This document shows positions 11,516 to 22,440 of a stretch of DNA of 64,000 nt, piece by piece. The notes beneath the pieces were generated by a model. The model did not search any database. It was not told the DNA's origin and saw nothing but the letters and a program-made list of their open reading frames with translations. Both the position numbers and the translations under genes were made by a program. This DNA is from Sesamum alatum. Taxonomy: Eukaryota; Streptophyta; Magnoliopsida; Lamiales; Pedaliaceae. The DNA lies in contig JACGWO010000002.1 of assembly GCA_034509735.1 (NCBI GenBank), positions 43,107,702 to 43,171,701 on the forward strand, read 5' to 3'. Each line of letters starts with the position of its first letter. The stretch's first letter is position 1.

Positions 11516-14500
11516 ATGCTGAGGTGCTCTTACTCGGTCCCTGGATTAAGGTACCCCATCTATGCATACACATTTTCTGTATCTATACACACAGTCACAC
11601 ACTAAAAAGCTGTTTCATTTTGCCTTACATGAAATCAATGGTTCTTGTTCAGATTCAAGATTGCTTGTTTCTATATTGTAAAGGCCTTTTTACTGGGTTC
11701 AGCTCTTGCAGTAGTTTGTAAGGTGAAAAACCTAGAAAATTTTGGTTATGGGGAGGCCCAGATGATTAAGAAAAAGAGGGGCATTCTTGATACCAAATTT
11801 GGTAAGGATTTGGAACCTTCGTGGTTGCCGAGCTTCGTTGTGGCAGAGAGCTTTTGGATTTGAGTCTCTTTGGATTTGTTGTGTTGCATGTAGTGAAAAA
11901 TGTTAGGATTGCTTAGAGCACAAAAATTTGGGGTGGAGTGTTTTGTGGTTCAAATGTAGTGCTTGTTTTGATATATGGTAATCAATTGCAGTTATGAGTT
12001 TTCTCCTAATTGTCCTTCAATTTTGAGTTCTTGGATATGTTATGCTTCAGACAATCATTGTCAAGTTGTAGCGGTTGCTATCCATTCTACTTGGTGTAGT
12101 TCTTGAAGTAGCTTCTTTTAGGTGCTTATCGATACATTTAATGGATTTCTCAATCACCTCATTGGAAATTTTGTGGTGTTTGTGCAATTTTAATTGGTGT
12201 TTTACCTTTTTTCTTCTACTATGTGTCGTCACTTGAATTTCTTTGATCTGCAGAGTCGCTTGTTGCAGCAAGATGAGTACGACTCCAGGACCACTGTGTC
12301 GAAAGTTTGTTCCAGTTGAGCAGAGTGAAGTCACTTCAATCAGTAAACCTGCTAGTGTGTATATTACTCGTTCTTGCGTCCGGTGTTCTTATCTATTTCT
12401 TTTGTTAAGAGTTTGCTTCTATTTTCGTCCTTGATTTACGTTATGCTCAACGTTACAGGCTTCAAATTCCGCCTTGTATCTTATAATATTTTGGCTCAGG
12501 TAAAATGATACTCTATGGTTTGTTCTATTTGCTAAATCTGGTCGAAGTCAAAAATTCGTTCTCTCTGTTTCTGTCATTTATTTTAACAGGATTTGGTTCT
12601 GTTGTGTTTCATCATGAAACCCGACAAGTTATTTGGCATGAATGGATGTACGTGTGTTCAAATTTGGAAAAATCGTAGACTATACCAATTGAAATTTTAG
12701 TTGAAACCAAGAAAAAATCCATTTTGCCTGGAAGATGAAGATTGTCTTTGTTTTCTTGAGTCATTTTACCTGATATTAACTATATTCCCTCTGTAAACAT
12801 TTTTCAGAGAATTAAGGATTATTCCAACGTAGGCCTTGTTTGGGCATCTGAACCACATTCATAGATTACAATGCAACTAAATATAACTGTGTGTTACTGA
12901 ACTTTATCTCCTTTGTCTTATTTGAGTTCCTGGCTCTCTAAGACGATGAATCCTTGGTAGCTGACAGCATTAGCTTCATTGCTTATGACATCTGGCATCT
13001 TATATCTCTCCATAGATTCTGTTTTCTAGGATACTCCAAGTTACTAGTCTTTCTCTATTGGCTTGATTAGTTAATTTATCATTTTTTCAGGCATACGTGA
13101 AAAGTACTTATTTTCCGCACTCACCGGCGCCTTGTCTCAAGTATGTGCTCTAATATGAAACCTTTGCTTATTGGGTTAATCTTATGTCTTTGAAGCTTTA
13201 GAGACTGATTTTACCAGAAGTATGTTATTCTTGCAAAATTGCATTTATAGGTGGAAAGCTCGCTCCCAAGCCGTTTTAACCATTCTCAAGAGCCTTGAGG
13301 CAGATTTCCTTTGTCTACAGGTCTCTATCACTCTCCGGTTTTTATTTTGATTTTTTAATAAATTTAGATCTTATTTGTTTTAAATATTCATCCTGTCTAA
13401 TCGACATTGATTGTGCTTCAGTTTTATAATGGTTGTTCTATGTGTATTAGGAAGTGGATGAGTATGATACCTTCTATAAGAAGAATATGGAGAACCTTGG
13501 CTATGACAGCATCTACATCCAAAGAAGTGGGAGAAAACGTGATGGATGTGGGATCTTTTATAAACAAAACAGGTATGCTATATTTTTCTTCTGCCCCTTT
13601 TAAATTTAAATTCTTACTCAAATATGTACTTATATATAATAGGTATGCTACTTAGGAATTGATACCACGTTGAGCATTTTTTAACTGCTTTATGATAAAA
13701 TATTGTATTTATATTGACATCCGAAATTTGTCACATTCACCTGAAACTCTTCCACATGGTGTGGAGATTTAGCATTTTTATGGTCATATTCATTTCTTAT
13801 CATAAACATTTATCGAGAAAACCCCATGAGATTATTGAAATTCAGTCTTCAAAACACGATAAGTGAATGCATCAATCTTGACATGTCCCAATCAGTTGAT
13901 CTTAAATTTCGTCGGATTTTCTAATTAGTGCAGAGTTGGTCATAGAAGAGAAAATAGACTACAATGATCTGGTGGACACAGTTGAAGATGGAAAAACCTC
14001 ATCCGTAGAAACCGACAGCAATGTGCTTGTTAGTGGAAATAAAGAGGAACCAAAAGCTGGTAACTTTCTGAAAATGGTATCTATACCTTGTCTTTTTCGT
14101 TAATTTTGACCATTTGGATTCAAATATGAATAGGATTGTATCAATTGATTGAAATCTACTGCTTCTACTTTTTCTACAAATTGTGCAACAACTGATTTAT
14201 GATCACTTCTATGGTTTCTTGCCACTGTTCCGAAGCCATTTAGCAGTCTATTGGCTCTTGTGTGCTGTTGTAAACATTTAATTTCGTTCGATTACATACA
14301 TAATGTTACAATGAAAACCTACATGTCAGCATCTCATTTTCAGGTTTGAAGCTGAAAGATAGTCAATCTGATCGTGGAGATCCAAATGATCCTCGTGTGA
14401 GATTGAAGCGCGACTGTGTAGGAATCATGGCTGCCTTTAGACTTAAGAATCCTTCCTCTCGCCACGTTATCATCGCTAACACTCATCTATACTGGTAAGC

Positions 14501-15321
14501 AGGCCGTCCTTATTGTATTATCCACACTCAAAGTTTTGAATATTTTTAGTTTAATTTAAAGGTGATATGTTTGTAAATATTCAAAGTAATATTAGCTACA
14601 GATAGCAAGTAATTGACTTGCTGGGATTTTAATCCGTGTATGAATCTCAAAATCTTCTGCAGGGATCCAGAATGGGCCGATGTGAAAATTGCGCAGGCTA
14701 AGTACTTGCTTTCACGCCTTGCGGGATTCAAAGACCTAGTATCGGACAAATTTGATTGCTCGCCTCTGATAATTCTTGCTGGCGACTTCAATTCAGTCCC
14801 CGGAGATCAGGTTAGTACCGATTGGTCGTAGGTCCGAATCAAAGTTTCATTCAAGTTAATGTGTTCGACTTGGAAAGCAGTAGCATTACACTTGAGAATT
14901 GCATCTACTCAATGACAATGGATCCGAATTACATGATACATATTTCAGCATCCTTTGTTATTTGTTCTAATCTCCATGGTCAAGACCAACTCGTTGATCG
15001 TTAACATGCTTCGACTATCAGGTGCATCAATACCTAGTCTCGGGCACCAACCAGATGGGGCCAGAGACGGCTGACGATCTGCCAATGCCATTGTCGAGTG
15101 TATACGCATCCACAAGAGGAGAACCGGAGTTCACAAACTGCACTCCAGGTTTTACTGGTACTCTCGACTATGTCTTCTTTTCGCCTTCAGGAGATATAAA
15201 ACCAGTTAGCTATCTTGAGCTTCCTGGGGCAGAATCCTCCGATGTAATTGGTGGGTTGCCGAACTATTTTCATCCGAGCGACCACCTTCCCATCGGGGCT
15301 GAGTTTGAAGTTGAGGCATAG
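11516..15321 (+). CDS. CCR4-type exonuclease/endonuclease-phosphatase-fold protein (HESPERIN/CCR4-4-like)
   Basis: Probable 3'-5' poly(A) exoribonuclease (deadenylase) of the EEP fold; the closest family I recall is Arabidopsis CCR4-4/HESPERIN. Exons 11516-11550, 12254-12354, 12459-12499, 13091-13140, 13251-13320, 13451-13572, 13929-14059, 14344-14494, 14663-14810 and 15022-15321 join in frame and end at TAG. Motifs in order: RLVSYNILAQAYV; LCLQEVDEY with the metal-binding Glu; RLKRDCVGIMAAF; ANTHLYWDP; LAGDFNSVPGDQ; LDYVFFSPS; and the catalytic PSDHLPIGAEF end. There is no LRR domain, as expected for plant CCR4-like members. The start is the first in-frame ATG; a second Met (MSTTPGPLC) in exon 2 could give a form lacking the short basic leader, which may affect targeting. 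Confidence 0.92.
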
Positions 15322-15639
15322 ACTTCGTTTCTTGAAGAGGCCGGGTCTGATCCAATCTTCTATCTTAAACTGGTGTTGTATCTCGTATTGCATTTCATAT
15401 ATATCAGTCACAGGGCACTCGTATATTTAAAGAAATATTTTATACACGTGACATGTGTATATATATACAATACAAATTACAATACCAATTTGCAAAAGAA
15501 GATCTGTGTTTCTTGGAGCAGTGGACAACATGTAATGTTTACTTGGATTGCTTACTTATTTCCACTCACGATTAGGCCATTTCTCCCTCTGAAGCTCTAC
15601 CTGAATTACTCTCTGTATTTGTTGAATTGTGACAATATT

Positions 15640-15900
15640 TTGGGACAATTGCACTTTTTGTCCCACATGATAGAGGTGTTGCACTTTTGTCCCAGGAGTT
15701 TACTGGTTTAGCACATTTGATTCCATAGGATAAAAGGTTATAGGGTTTTTGGTCCCATAAGATAAAAAATTGCAGCACATTTAGTCCCATAGAATAAAAA
15801 GTTATAGCATTTTTTTATTCCATAATTTTTAACTTATGGGACTAAGTGTGTTAAGTTCGTAAAGTATGGAAGTAAAAGTGCAATTTTTCTCAATATTTTA
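15640..15900. mobile_element. Inverted-repeat element with GTCCCA repeats
   Basis: Starts with ATTGCACTTTTTGTCCCACA and ends with the complement (AAAAGTGCAATTTTT). Between lie four to five degenerate repeats of about 35-45 bp of the type 'tttgtcccat(a)agata aaaagttata'. Non-coding, 320 bp downstream of the CCR4-type stop codon, so it may overlap the 3' end. Confidence 0.55.
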
Positions 15901-16297
15901 AAAAATAAGGAAAAAATACAATAGATTGTACCCAAGTATGAGTTCAACTTAATCATACTTTTAACTTCAGATGCCAAATATATACTTTGAGATAAATAAT
16001 TTGTTTCTTGATTTTTTTTTGACTAAAATGTTCTTCTTCTTTTTTTTTTTTTTTGTATGAATTAACTGAAATGGTCATAAAAAATATTGTCATAAAAAAA
16101 TGATTTCTTTTGTCGAATTTTAAATATTTGATGATGAAATTTAAGCCCAAGTTAGACTTTGGGCTTTCAATTTTAAAGGTTTTGGGCCAATTCTGTGGGC
16201 CTTCATGCCTTTACTTTTCTTTAAGAAAATACTCTTCCAGAAACGACGGCGTTCCGCTTTTGTGATCCTCCTAATATTGGGACGGCAGCGTTTGCAG

Positions 16298-16303
16298 TAT
16301 AAA
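16298..16303 (+). promoter_or_regulatory. TATA box of the OST4 gene
   Basis: TATAAA in the context GCAGTATAAAGTAG, about 30 bp before the probable transcription start near 16330 and upstream of the untranslated first exon. Confidence 0.5.
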
Positions 16304-16419
16304 GTAGAGTTTTAAGAACTGAATCGAGCAGCTGAGAATTCGGAAATACTTTGGATTGCAGCTTGCAGGTCTACAGATCGGAGCATCGCCGTCGATTCTG
16401 TAATTCACCTAGATCACCA

Positions 16420-17653
16420 AAGTGAGATGCTGTGATTCTCGTGTTTAGTCTTTTATTTTATTTGTGATTTTCATTTTTAAAGGTCGGAATTCATGTTTGC
16501 GGGTTCTTATTTTCAGTTTGTGATCTGTTAATTAAGTTTCAACTTATGTTTGTGAAATTGGGGAGGTTTGATCTGTCATTTATTTGCTTTGGGATTGTGT
16601 TAGTTTACTGTTTTAGGGCATTTCTTCACTGATTTGGTTAGAAATAAGTGTTTTGCTTGACTTGATAATGGTTTCAGAAGTTCCTTTAGTTTTGTAATTT
16701 TTCTTTGATTTTTCGGTTTGCACGTTGTAGTTTTACATGGGAGTTGACGTTTTCTTGTGAGCATTTGGTGAACAACACTATGTTTGGATCAAGAATTTTT
16801 GTGAGGAAAAAAGTATCAAAAAGTGAAATCATTTGCGTGAGGAAAACATAAAGGCTTTTCCCCGGTTAAGTCCAGGGATGAAACTTAGTGAAATTGGGGA
16901 AAAAGTAAGAATAATTGATTTTCAACTTCAGGCGATCAATAGCTGGATAAGAACTTATAGGGCATGTAGGAAATACAAGAATTTTGTCAGCATAAGCTGC
17001 TTACCCTTTACTCAATGATATATGTTATTATCATTAAGGAAGAACCTTTTAAGGGGTATGAGGGCAAAAGTTTGAGAGGTGAAATTGAATAATTTCATCA
17101 ATAAAATGACATTTAGTCACCATTCATTGGGCAAATGGTCCTATTGCTGAGGTTTCCTTTGAATTGGTTGGGGTACTATGAATCTGTTATGATATAGCTG
17201 GGTGATGATAATCTGGATAGTTTGTCTTATCAATCCAGGCTGCTAGATGCCATGTTTGATGAGACAATTACTAATGGTTAACATTGATCACACTTGCAAG
17301 GAGGCCATTTAATTTTTTGTGACCATTTGTTGTTTTCTTTTCAAAGTGGTTCTTCTCAAGGTAATGGAAAGGAGGATTCATATAATTAACTTCAGACAAA
17401 TTGACTAAGGCTTGACAGACAAAGAATAGAAGGTTAGGCTACATTATGTTAAATTAGGTGGGATGAGTTAATACAAGCAAGTAATCAGGAGTTGATTGTT
17501 GTTGCTTATAAGGATGTTATAGGAATATGTTGAAACCAGTAGTGGAGTTGCATTAGCTGCTTCTGCAAATTGCCCGTAGCAATTTTAAAAGATCTTCTAG
17601 TGTTACTTCTGAATTTTGTATGCTGATGTATTGTATCGTTCTCTCTGTAACAG
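16420..17653 (+). other. 5'-UTR intron of the OST4 gene
   Basis: Donor at CACCAAA|GTGAGATG (about 16420) and acceptor at CTCTCTGTAACAG, which ends at 17653, exactly one base before the OST4 ATG. The intron is T-rich and about 1.2 kb. Long leader introns ending at the start codon are common in plant housekeeping genes. The donor is the weaker call. Confidence 0.6.
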
Positions 17654-17767
17654 ATGATTGATGACCAGGACTTGGGCTTCTTTGCCAACTTTCTCGGTAT
17701 CTTCATATTCGTGCTGGTGATTGCTTATCATTATGTGATGGCTGACCCGAAATATGAGGGCAACTGA
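17654..17767 (+). CDS. OST4: Oligosaccharyltransferase subunit OST4, 37 aa
   Basis: Small single-pass ER membrane subunit of the oligosaccharyltransferase complex, which N-glycosylates Asn-X-Ser/Thr sites; in yeast Ost4 links the catalytic Stt3 subunit to Ost3/Ost6. The protein begins [20 protein letters not shown], continues as one hydrophobic helix (about residues 8-29, with [10 protein letters not shown]) and ends ADPKYEGN. This is the full plant OST4 pattern and length, so nothing is missing. The ATG follows directly on the splice acceptor. No intron in the coding part. Confidence 0.95.
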   Translation: MIDDQDLGFFANFLGIFIFVLVIAYHYVMADPKYEGN

Positions 17768-18073
17768 AGAGCTTCTCTAGAGTATCTCTATATGTAGACT
17801 ATGCGTTGAGATTTTCGTGCGATGGTTCAGTTTTCTTCACAGAAAAATTTCAAGAATGAACACATTTGATGTAGTAGAACTTTTTGCAAGACAATTAATT
17901 TAGCCTTACTCTTACTCCATGGATAACATTTGAAGATGGGACATTTTGGAAAGAATTTTGTGCTCCATTTTCTTTATGCTTGATGCTATCTTTATTGCTT
18001 TTCATTGTTCTGTTTGTTCCAAGTAGTGGCATTTTTTGAGTATGCATTTCTCTTCTTGGACATCGACTAATGT
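17768..18073. other. 3' region of the OST4 gene
   Basis: Non-coding. T-rich mixed sequence typical of a 3' UTR up to about 18.0 kb, then MITE A3. The neighbouring kinase is transcribed toward it, so the two genes converge. Confidence 0.4.
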
Positions 18074-18552
18074 GGTAAATTACAACTACCTCACTTGAAG
18101 TTTGACATAATTATAAATATTTTTCAATTATTTGTAAAATTACCAATACTTCTTGATTTTCACGTTCGTCCAATAACTAGCTTATTCGTTAGTCTCCTTT
18201 ATGTTTTCATTCATTTTTTTGGGTGAACTTGTCAAAATGCCTATGAGGATTATGCATAATTTTATTTATTTTTTAAAATTTTCTAATTATGGACTAGAAG
18301 GGAAAAAAGGAAATTTCACCTCGTCAACATTTTTTATAATTTTTTCAAGCTATTTTAGAAAAGAAAAATAACAAGGGTAAAATGGATATTTGTAGGCCTC
18401 CTGATCAAAAATAATATAATTTCATCAAATATTATATGTGTTGATAATTTTTCAATTAACAAAATGTCTTTATTTATGTGTTGATAATTTTTCAATTAAC
18501 AAAATGTATTGATAAATATGCTAAATTTCAAAGAAGTTGGTTGTAATTTACC
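18074..18552. mobile_element. MITE family A, copy A3
   Basis: Begins GTAAATTACAACTACCTCAC and ends GGTTGTAATTTAC, like A2 at 7521-7930. About 479 bp. Near the right end it holds a tandem duplication of about 40 bp ('tatgtgttgataatttttcaattaac'). It ends only 140 bp from the kinase stop codon. Confidence 0.7.
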
Positions 18553-18693
18553 AAGTACGCAAGTAGATAAGTATTTATATATTATACCATATACATTCAC
18601 ATAATTACATTGGCAATCACACATGCCATGTGCTCACATACTATAATCTCCCTTCTCCTTAATTTTTCAAATTAGCATAATAATATTATTTAA

Positions 18694-20909
18694 TTATTTG
18701 CTTCTTGGGCTGGCAGCCACAGCAGCACTCTTACACCCAAACCCACTCTCCCTCCTTCCTTTAGCAGAAAGGCCCAAATTTCGGCCCGATTTAGGCGAAG
18801 CGGGCCACTGTCCATGAGTAATAGCCATATCCCTCAAATTCTGCAAGCTCTCAAGAGTTTCAATAATTGCTGGCATTTTGGGCCTGTCTTTCGGGTTCAA
18901 ACTTACACATTGCAGGGCCAAAAGGCCCATCTCCTTGGCCCCCTTCACCGAATACTGGCCCGCAAGTCTAGGATCCATTATGCACCTCAGCCTTCTGCTA
19001 CTAGACAAATAGGGCCGGGCCCAATCCACCAAATTCTGCTCACTTTTGGGCCTTATCTTCTCCATCGCCCTTCTTCCTGTTAGGAGTTCTAGTAGAACCA
19101 CTCCAAAACTGTAGATGTCACTCTTTGTAGTTAGGTGACCTGCATCATATTTAAATTACATAAACCTCATAGTAACCAAAACATGTAGGAAGTGTTTGCG
19201 AGAATTTTGAATAATTATGTATTATAAATAAATTACCAGTGCTGACATATTCAGGAGCAGCGTACCCATATGTGCCCATCACACGAGTTGTAACATGGGT
19301 ATTCGATCCTTCGGGCCCCATTTTCGCAAGTCCAAAATCAGATAATTTAGCATTGAAATCCTAGAAAAATGATAACTGTGATTATATCTCTTGTTACATT
19401 ATTTCAAAAAAGTAATTTTCAAATTTTAAGAGCGAACTATAAAGAAGTGATACCGAATCTAGTAAGATATTTGATGTCTTGAAATCACGATAAATGACTG
19501 GTTTTTGAGCACCGTGCAAGAAAGCAAGACCCTTTGCTGCGCCTATAGCAATCTTCAACCTGGTGGCCCATGGCAGAGAAATGGAGAATCCTCTTTTGAA
19601 CAAATGATTCTCGAGGCTGCCTCTGGGCATGAACTCATACACAAGAAGCCGCTCTTCATCTTCACAGCAATACCCTATTAACTTAACCAGATTTGGGTGC
19701 CTTAGCTGCCCTAAAAATATCACTTCCGCCTTCACCAACACAATTAATTGTTAGTATAACCACGCGCTCATATGTCTGTGCATAATTAATTTTATATTCA
19801 AAATTATTCTAATAGAAGAAGAGAGAAAAACAAAGATTAGTGAAATGATTAGGAAAACAAATATTTGATGGATCATTAAGGTGAAATCACTTAAAGGTGT
19901 TTTTCAATTGTATAAAAGTATAGATATGACACGGTGTCAGTGTATTGATTATTGTGTACTTATATTTTGATTTGAGAATCATAAATATTATATATATATA
20001 TATATTTAAGTTTTATTTAATTTTGGGAGACTTTTCTAAATTACAATAAGGTTTCTTTGTTTATATTTTAAAATATTTAAAATTTGCGAGTCCTTCATTA
20101 CAAAATTATATATTATTCATAAATAACAAGACAACTTAAGAAAAAAACAAAATTTTACAAATTTTCTATTTGTTTGTGTTTTCATTTTCAATTTTCAGTG
20201 AAAATTATATATTTTCAATTTTGTTTAGATTTTTGTGTGAAATAAGACTATTTTTGGATTAATTAACAAAATTATATTGTATATTGAATTATGATGTTAA
20301 ATTGATATATTTTTAATAAAAATATGTGTAAACAAATATATTTTTACTTAAATTATTTTTTTAAAAATTGAAAACTAGAAATGAAAACACCGTGTAAACG
20401 TTTGTGTATTTTGAATTATATGAAGTAGTAAAATTAGAAATGAAAAAAGATTTACACACACTTACAAGCCATTCACGGTGGCCCTGGAGGCCTTCAATGT
20501 CAAGAAGCTTGACAGCAACCGGCTGAGCCTTCAAGCCGGCCCTCAAGCTATCATCCACGTACCCTTTGTGCACTCTCCCAAAACCTCCCTCTCCCAGCAA
20601 GAAATTGCTCGAGAAATTCTGCGTCACCCCGCGCAGCTCGCTCAGCTGAAAGTCGTACAAATCCCCGCCGAACGACTGCGCCAGATCCTCATTGATCCTC
20701 GCCGAACCCGAGCCCAGGCTCACATCAGAGAACGACAACTTTCTGAACGACGGCAAGGGCGCGCCGCCGGCAATGTTCTTTGAGAACTCAGACTTGGAGG
20801 GCCTGCAGCGGCTGAAGTTTCCAAAAATAGTATGGTCGTCGGCTGAGCAGCAGTAGCTCGTTGTCAATGGCTTCCATGGCTGTTGTTTCTTGGAGTTCGG
20901 CTCCTTCAT
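18694..20909 (-). CDS. Receptor-like cytoplasmic kinase VII, RIPK/PBL-like, 429 aa
   Basis: Ser/Thr protein kinase of the RLCK VII group, which relays pattern-recognition and RPM1-type immune signals at the plasma membrane; RIPK is the nearest relative I recall. Exons 20909-20466, 19729-19454, 19360-19237 and 19139-18694 join in frame to 430 codons with stop. Motifs: pre-kinase block [20 protein letters not shown]-loop [15 protein letters not shown] with the ATP-anchoring Lys; [14 protein letters not shown]; catalytic loop [11 protein letters not shown] (RD type); [15 protein letters not shown]; and [12 protein letters not shown]. The N-terminus ([12 protein letters not shown]) has no Gly2 for myristoylation, but CC at about residues 20-21 could be palmitoylated. 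The C-terminal tail after subdomain XI is short and basic. Confidence 0.93.
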
Positions 20910-21003
20910 GATTCTTGGGGGTGTGTATGAGTTTAGGAGGGATGTGTGGTGTTATATTTATTATATATATATAGATGAAGTGATGAAGGATGATTAGTTA
21001 TAA

Positions 21004-21181
21004 TTGTATCGAATTTTCTTTTGCAAAATTTATTATATTTTTTACTCCATATAATATACACACTATAGGTATATAATTTTTTTTTTCAAAATAAAATATA
21101 TAATGTCATCCTTATACACGTGGAATAAGTACATTGATGAGTAGAACATAAAATAAAGTTTGCAGCAGAAAGTCCAATCCC
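21004..21181. mobile_element. MITE, copy 2 of the PAE-intron family
   Basis: Right arm (TTTGCAGCAGAAAGTCCAATCC, split by my reading into TTTGCAGCAGA and AAGTCCAATCC) and middle (AATGTCATCCTTATACACGT) match the element at 855-1032. The left arm is diverged (GAATTTTCTTTTGCAAAATT). About 178 bp. Lies about 100 bp upstream of the kinase start, in its promoter. Confidence 0.6.
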
Positions 21182-21431
21182 AATTATAATCAGCGTTGGG
21201 GTTGATTAATGAGCTATAATTTATTTAATTAATTTCATGATGATTTTTTTCTTTTTTTTTTTAAAAATAAGGTGTGAATCAACAAGAAATATAATAAAAT
21301 TCTTATTTAAATTAGATTTTGATTGAATTGAACGAATTACTCTTTCTGAATGGTTCATTAATCATATATCGTTCAACTTGATTTTGGGCAAATTTTTTTT
21401 GAGGAATATGTGGGGTTATATTTATTTATTA

Positions 21432-21720
21432 CTAGTCGTTGTGGCATACTGTTCCTGCGTGCTTATAATAAATAATTTTTTGTGCTTTAAAATATATTAT
21501 ATATAAGAGTAAAATATATAAATTAACACATCACATTAAAAAAAAAAGAAGGAAAGAAAGAAAAAACTAATTTATCAATTAATATAAAATTTGGACAGTT
21601 GAATAAAATAGTTATCATATCAGTTGATGGTTATTTTTGACTTTACAAAAAAGTGGTGCCGCGATATCATTAACCGATATTTATGAGTAAAAAAATAATT
21701 TTTTTATATAATAGTATAGA
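21432..21720 (-). mobile_element. Non-autonomous Helitron H2
   Basis: On the minus strand it starts TCTATACTATTATATAAAAA and ends in CTAG, with host A before the TC and host T after the CTAG. The 3' subterminal region carries 'cgcaggaacagtatgccac'. 289 bp, about the same length as H3 265 bp further on, which it closely resembles. Confidence 0.7.
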
Positions 21721-21985
21721 TATATGACGAAGTGGTGAAGGATATGATTAAATATTAAGGATGGATGAAGGGATTGATTAATTTATTAGCTAAAATATAT
21801 TAATTAAATTTATGAGGGTTTTTCTATTTTCTTGAAATTGGGATTTGTAGTTATCCAAATTGGAAGTGTGGGGGGTTTGGGAGTAAGACATTCTTTGTTT
21901 AACTGCTCCAACCACTCTACTAAGTTGGGGTTTTGTTATTTAATTTAATGTTGGTGCAATAATCTTCGGTTCATATATATATATA

Positions 21986-22275
21986 CTAGCCGTCCTGACA
22001 CGTCGTTCCTGCGTACATATAATAAATAACATTTACGCTTTAAAATATATTATAAATAAGAGTAAAATATATAAACTAACACTTCATATTAAAAAAAGAA
22101 GAAAAGAAATAAAGGAAAAACTAATTTATCAATTAATATAAAATTTGAAAAGTTGAAAAAAGTAGTTATCATATCAGTTGAGGGTTATTTTTGGTATTAA
22201 AAGAAAGTGGTGCGGCGGTATCATTAACCGTCATTTGTGAGTAAAAAAGGGTTTTCTTTTATATAATAGTATAGA
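21986..22275 (-). mobile_element. Non-autonomous Helitron H3
   Basis: Near-copy of H2 with the same ends (minus strand TCTATACTATTATATAAAAG ... GGCTAG) and the same A/T flanks. 290 bp. Shares blocks such as CAATTAATATAAAATTTG and AGTTATCATATCAGTTGA with H2. Two such copies in the same orientation suggest repeated insertion near one site. Confidence 0.7.
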
Positions 22276-22324
22276 TATAGATATAGATTATAGATTATAA
22301 ATAGTATAGATAAGACATCTTCTC

Positions 22325-22440
22325 TTTATAATATTATAGATACATAAGGATATTTTTGATAATTTTAAAATTTGGTGTTACGGTGTAAGTAACTGTCATT
22401 TATTAGTGAAAATAGAGTTTATTTTATATAATAGTATAGA
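22325..22440 (-). mobile_element. Truncated Helitron (5' end only)
   Basis: Shares the terminal TTATATAATAGTATAGA and the 'gtaactgtcatttat' block with H2/H3, but no CTAG end is present. Probably a 3'-truncated third copy in the same orientation. Confidence 0.5.

Noticed and set aside
16833..17018. 61-residue plus-strand ORF in the OST4 leader
   Set aside because: Sits within the intron that precedes the OST4 start codon and has no recognisable homology.
20478..20783. 101-residue plus-strand ORF
   Set aside because: Lies wholly antisense to the kinase's first exon; it reflects that exon's composition.
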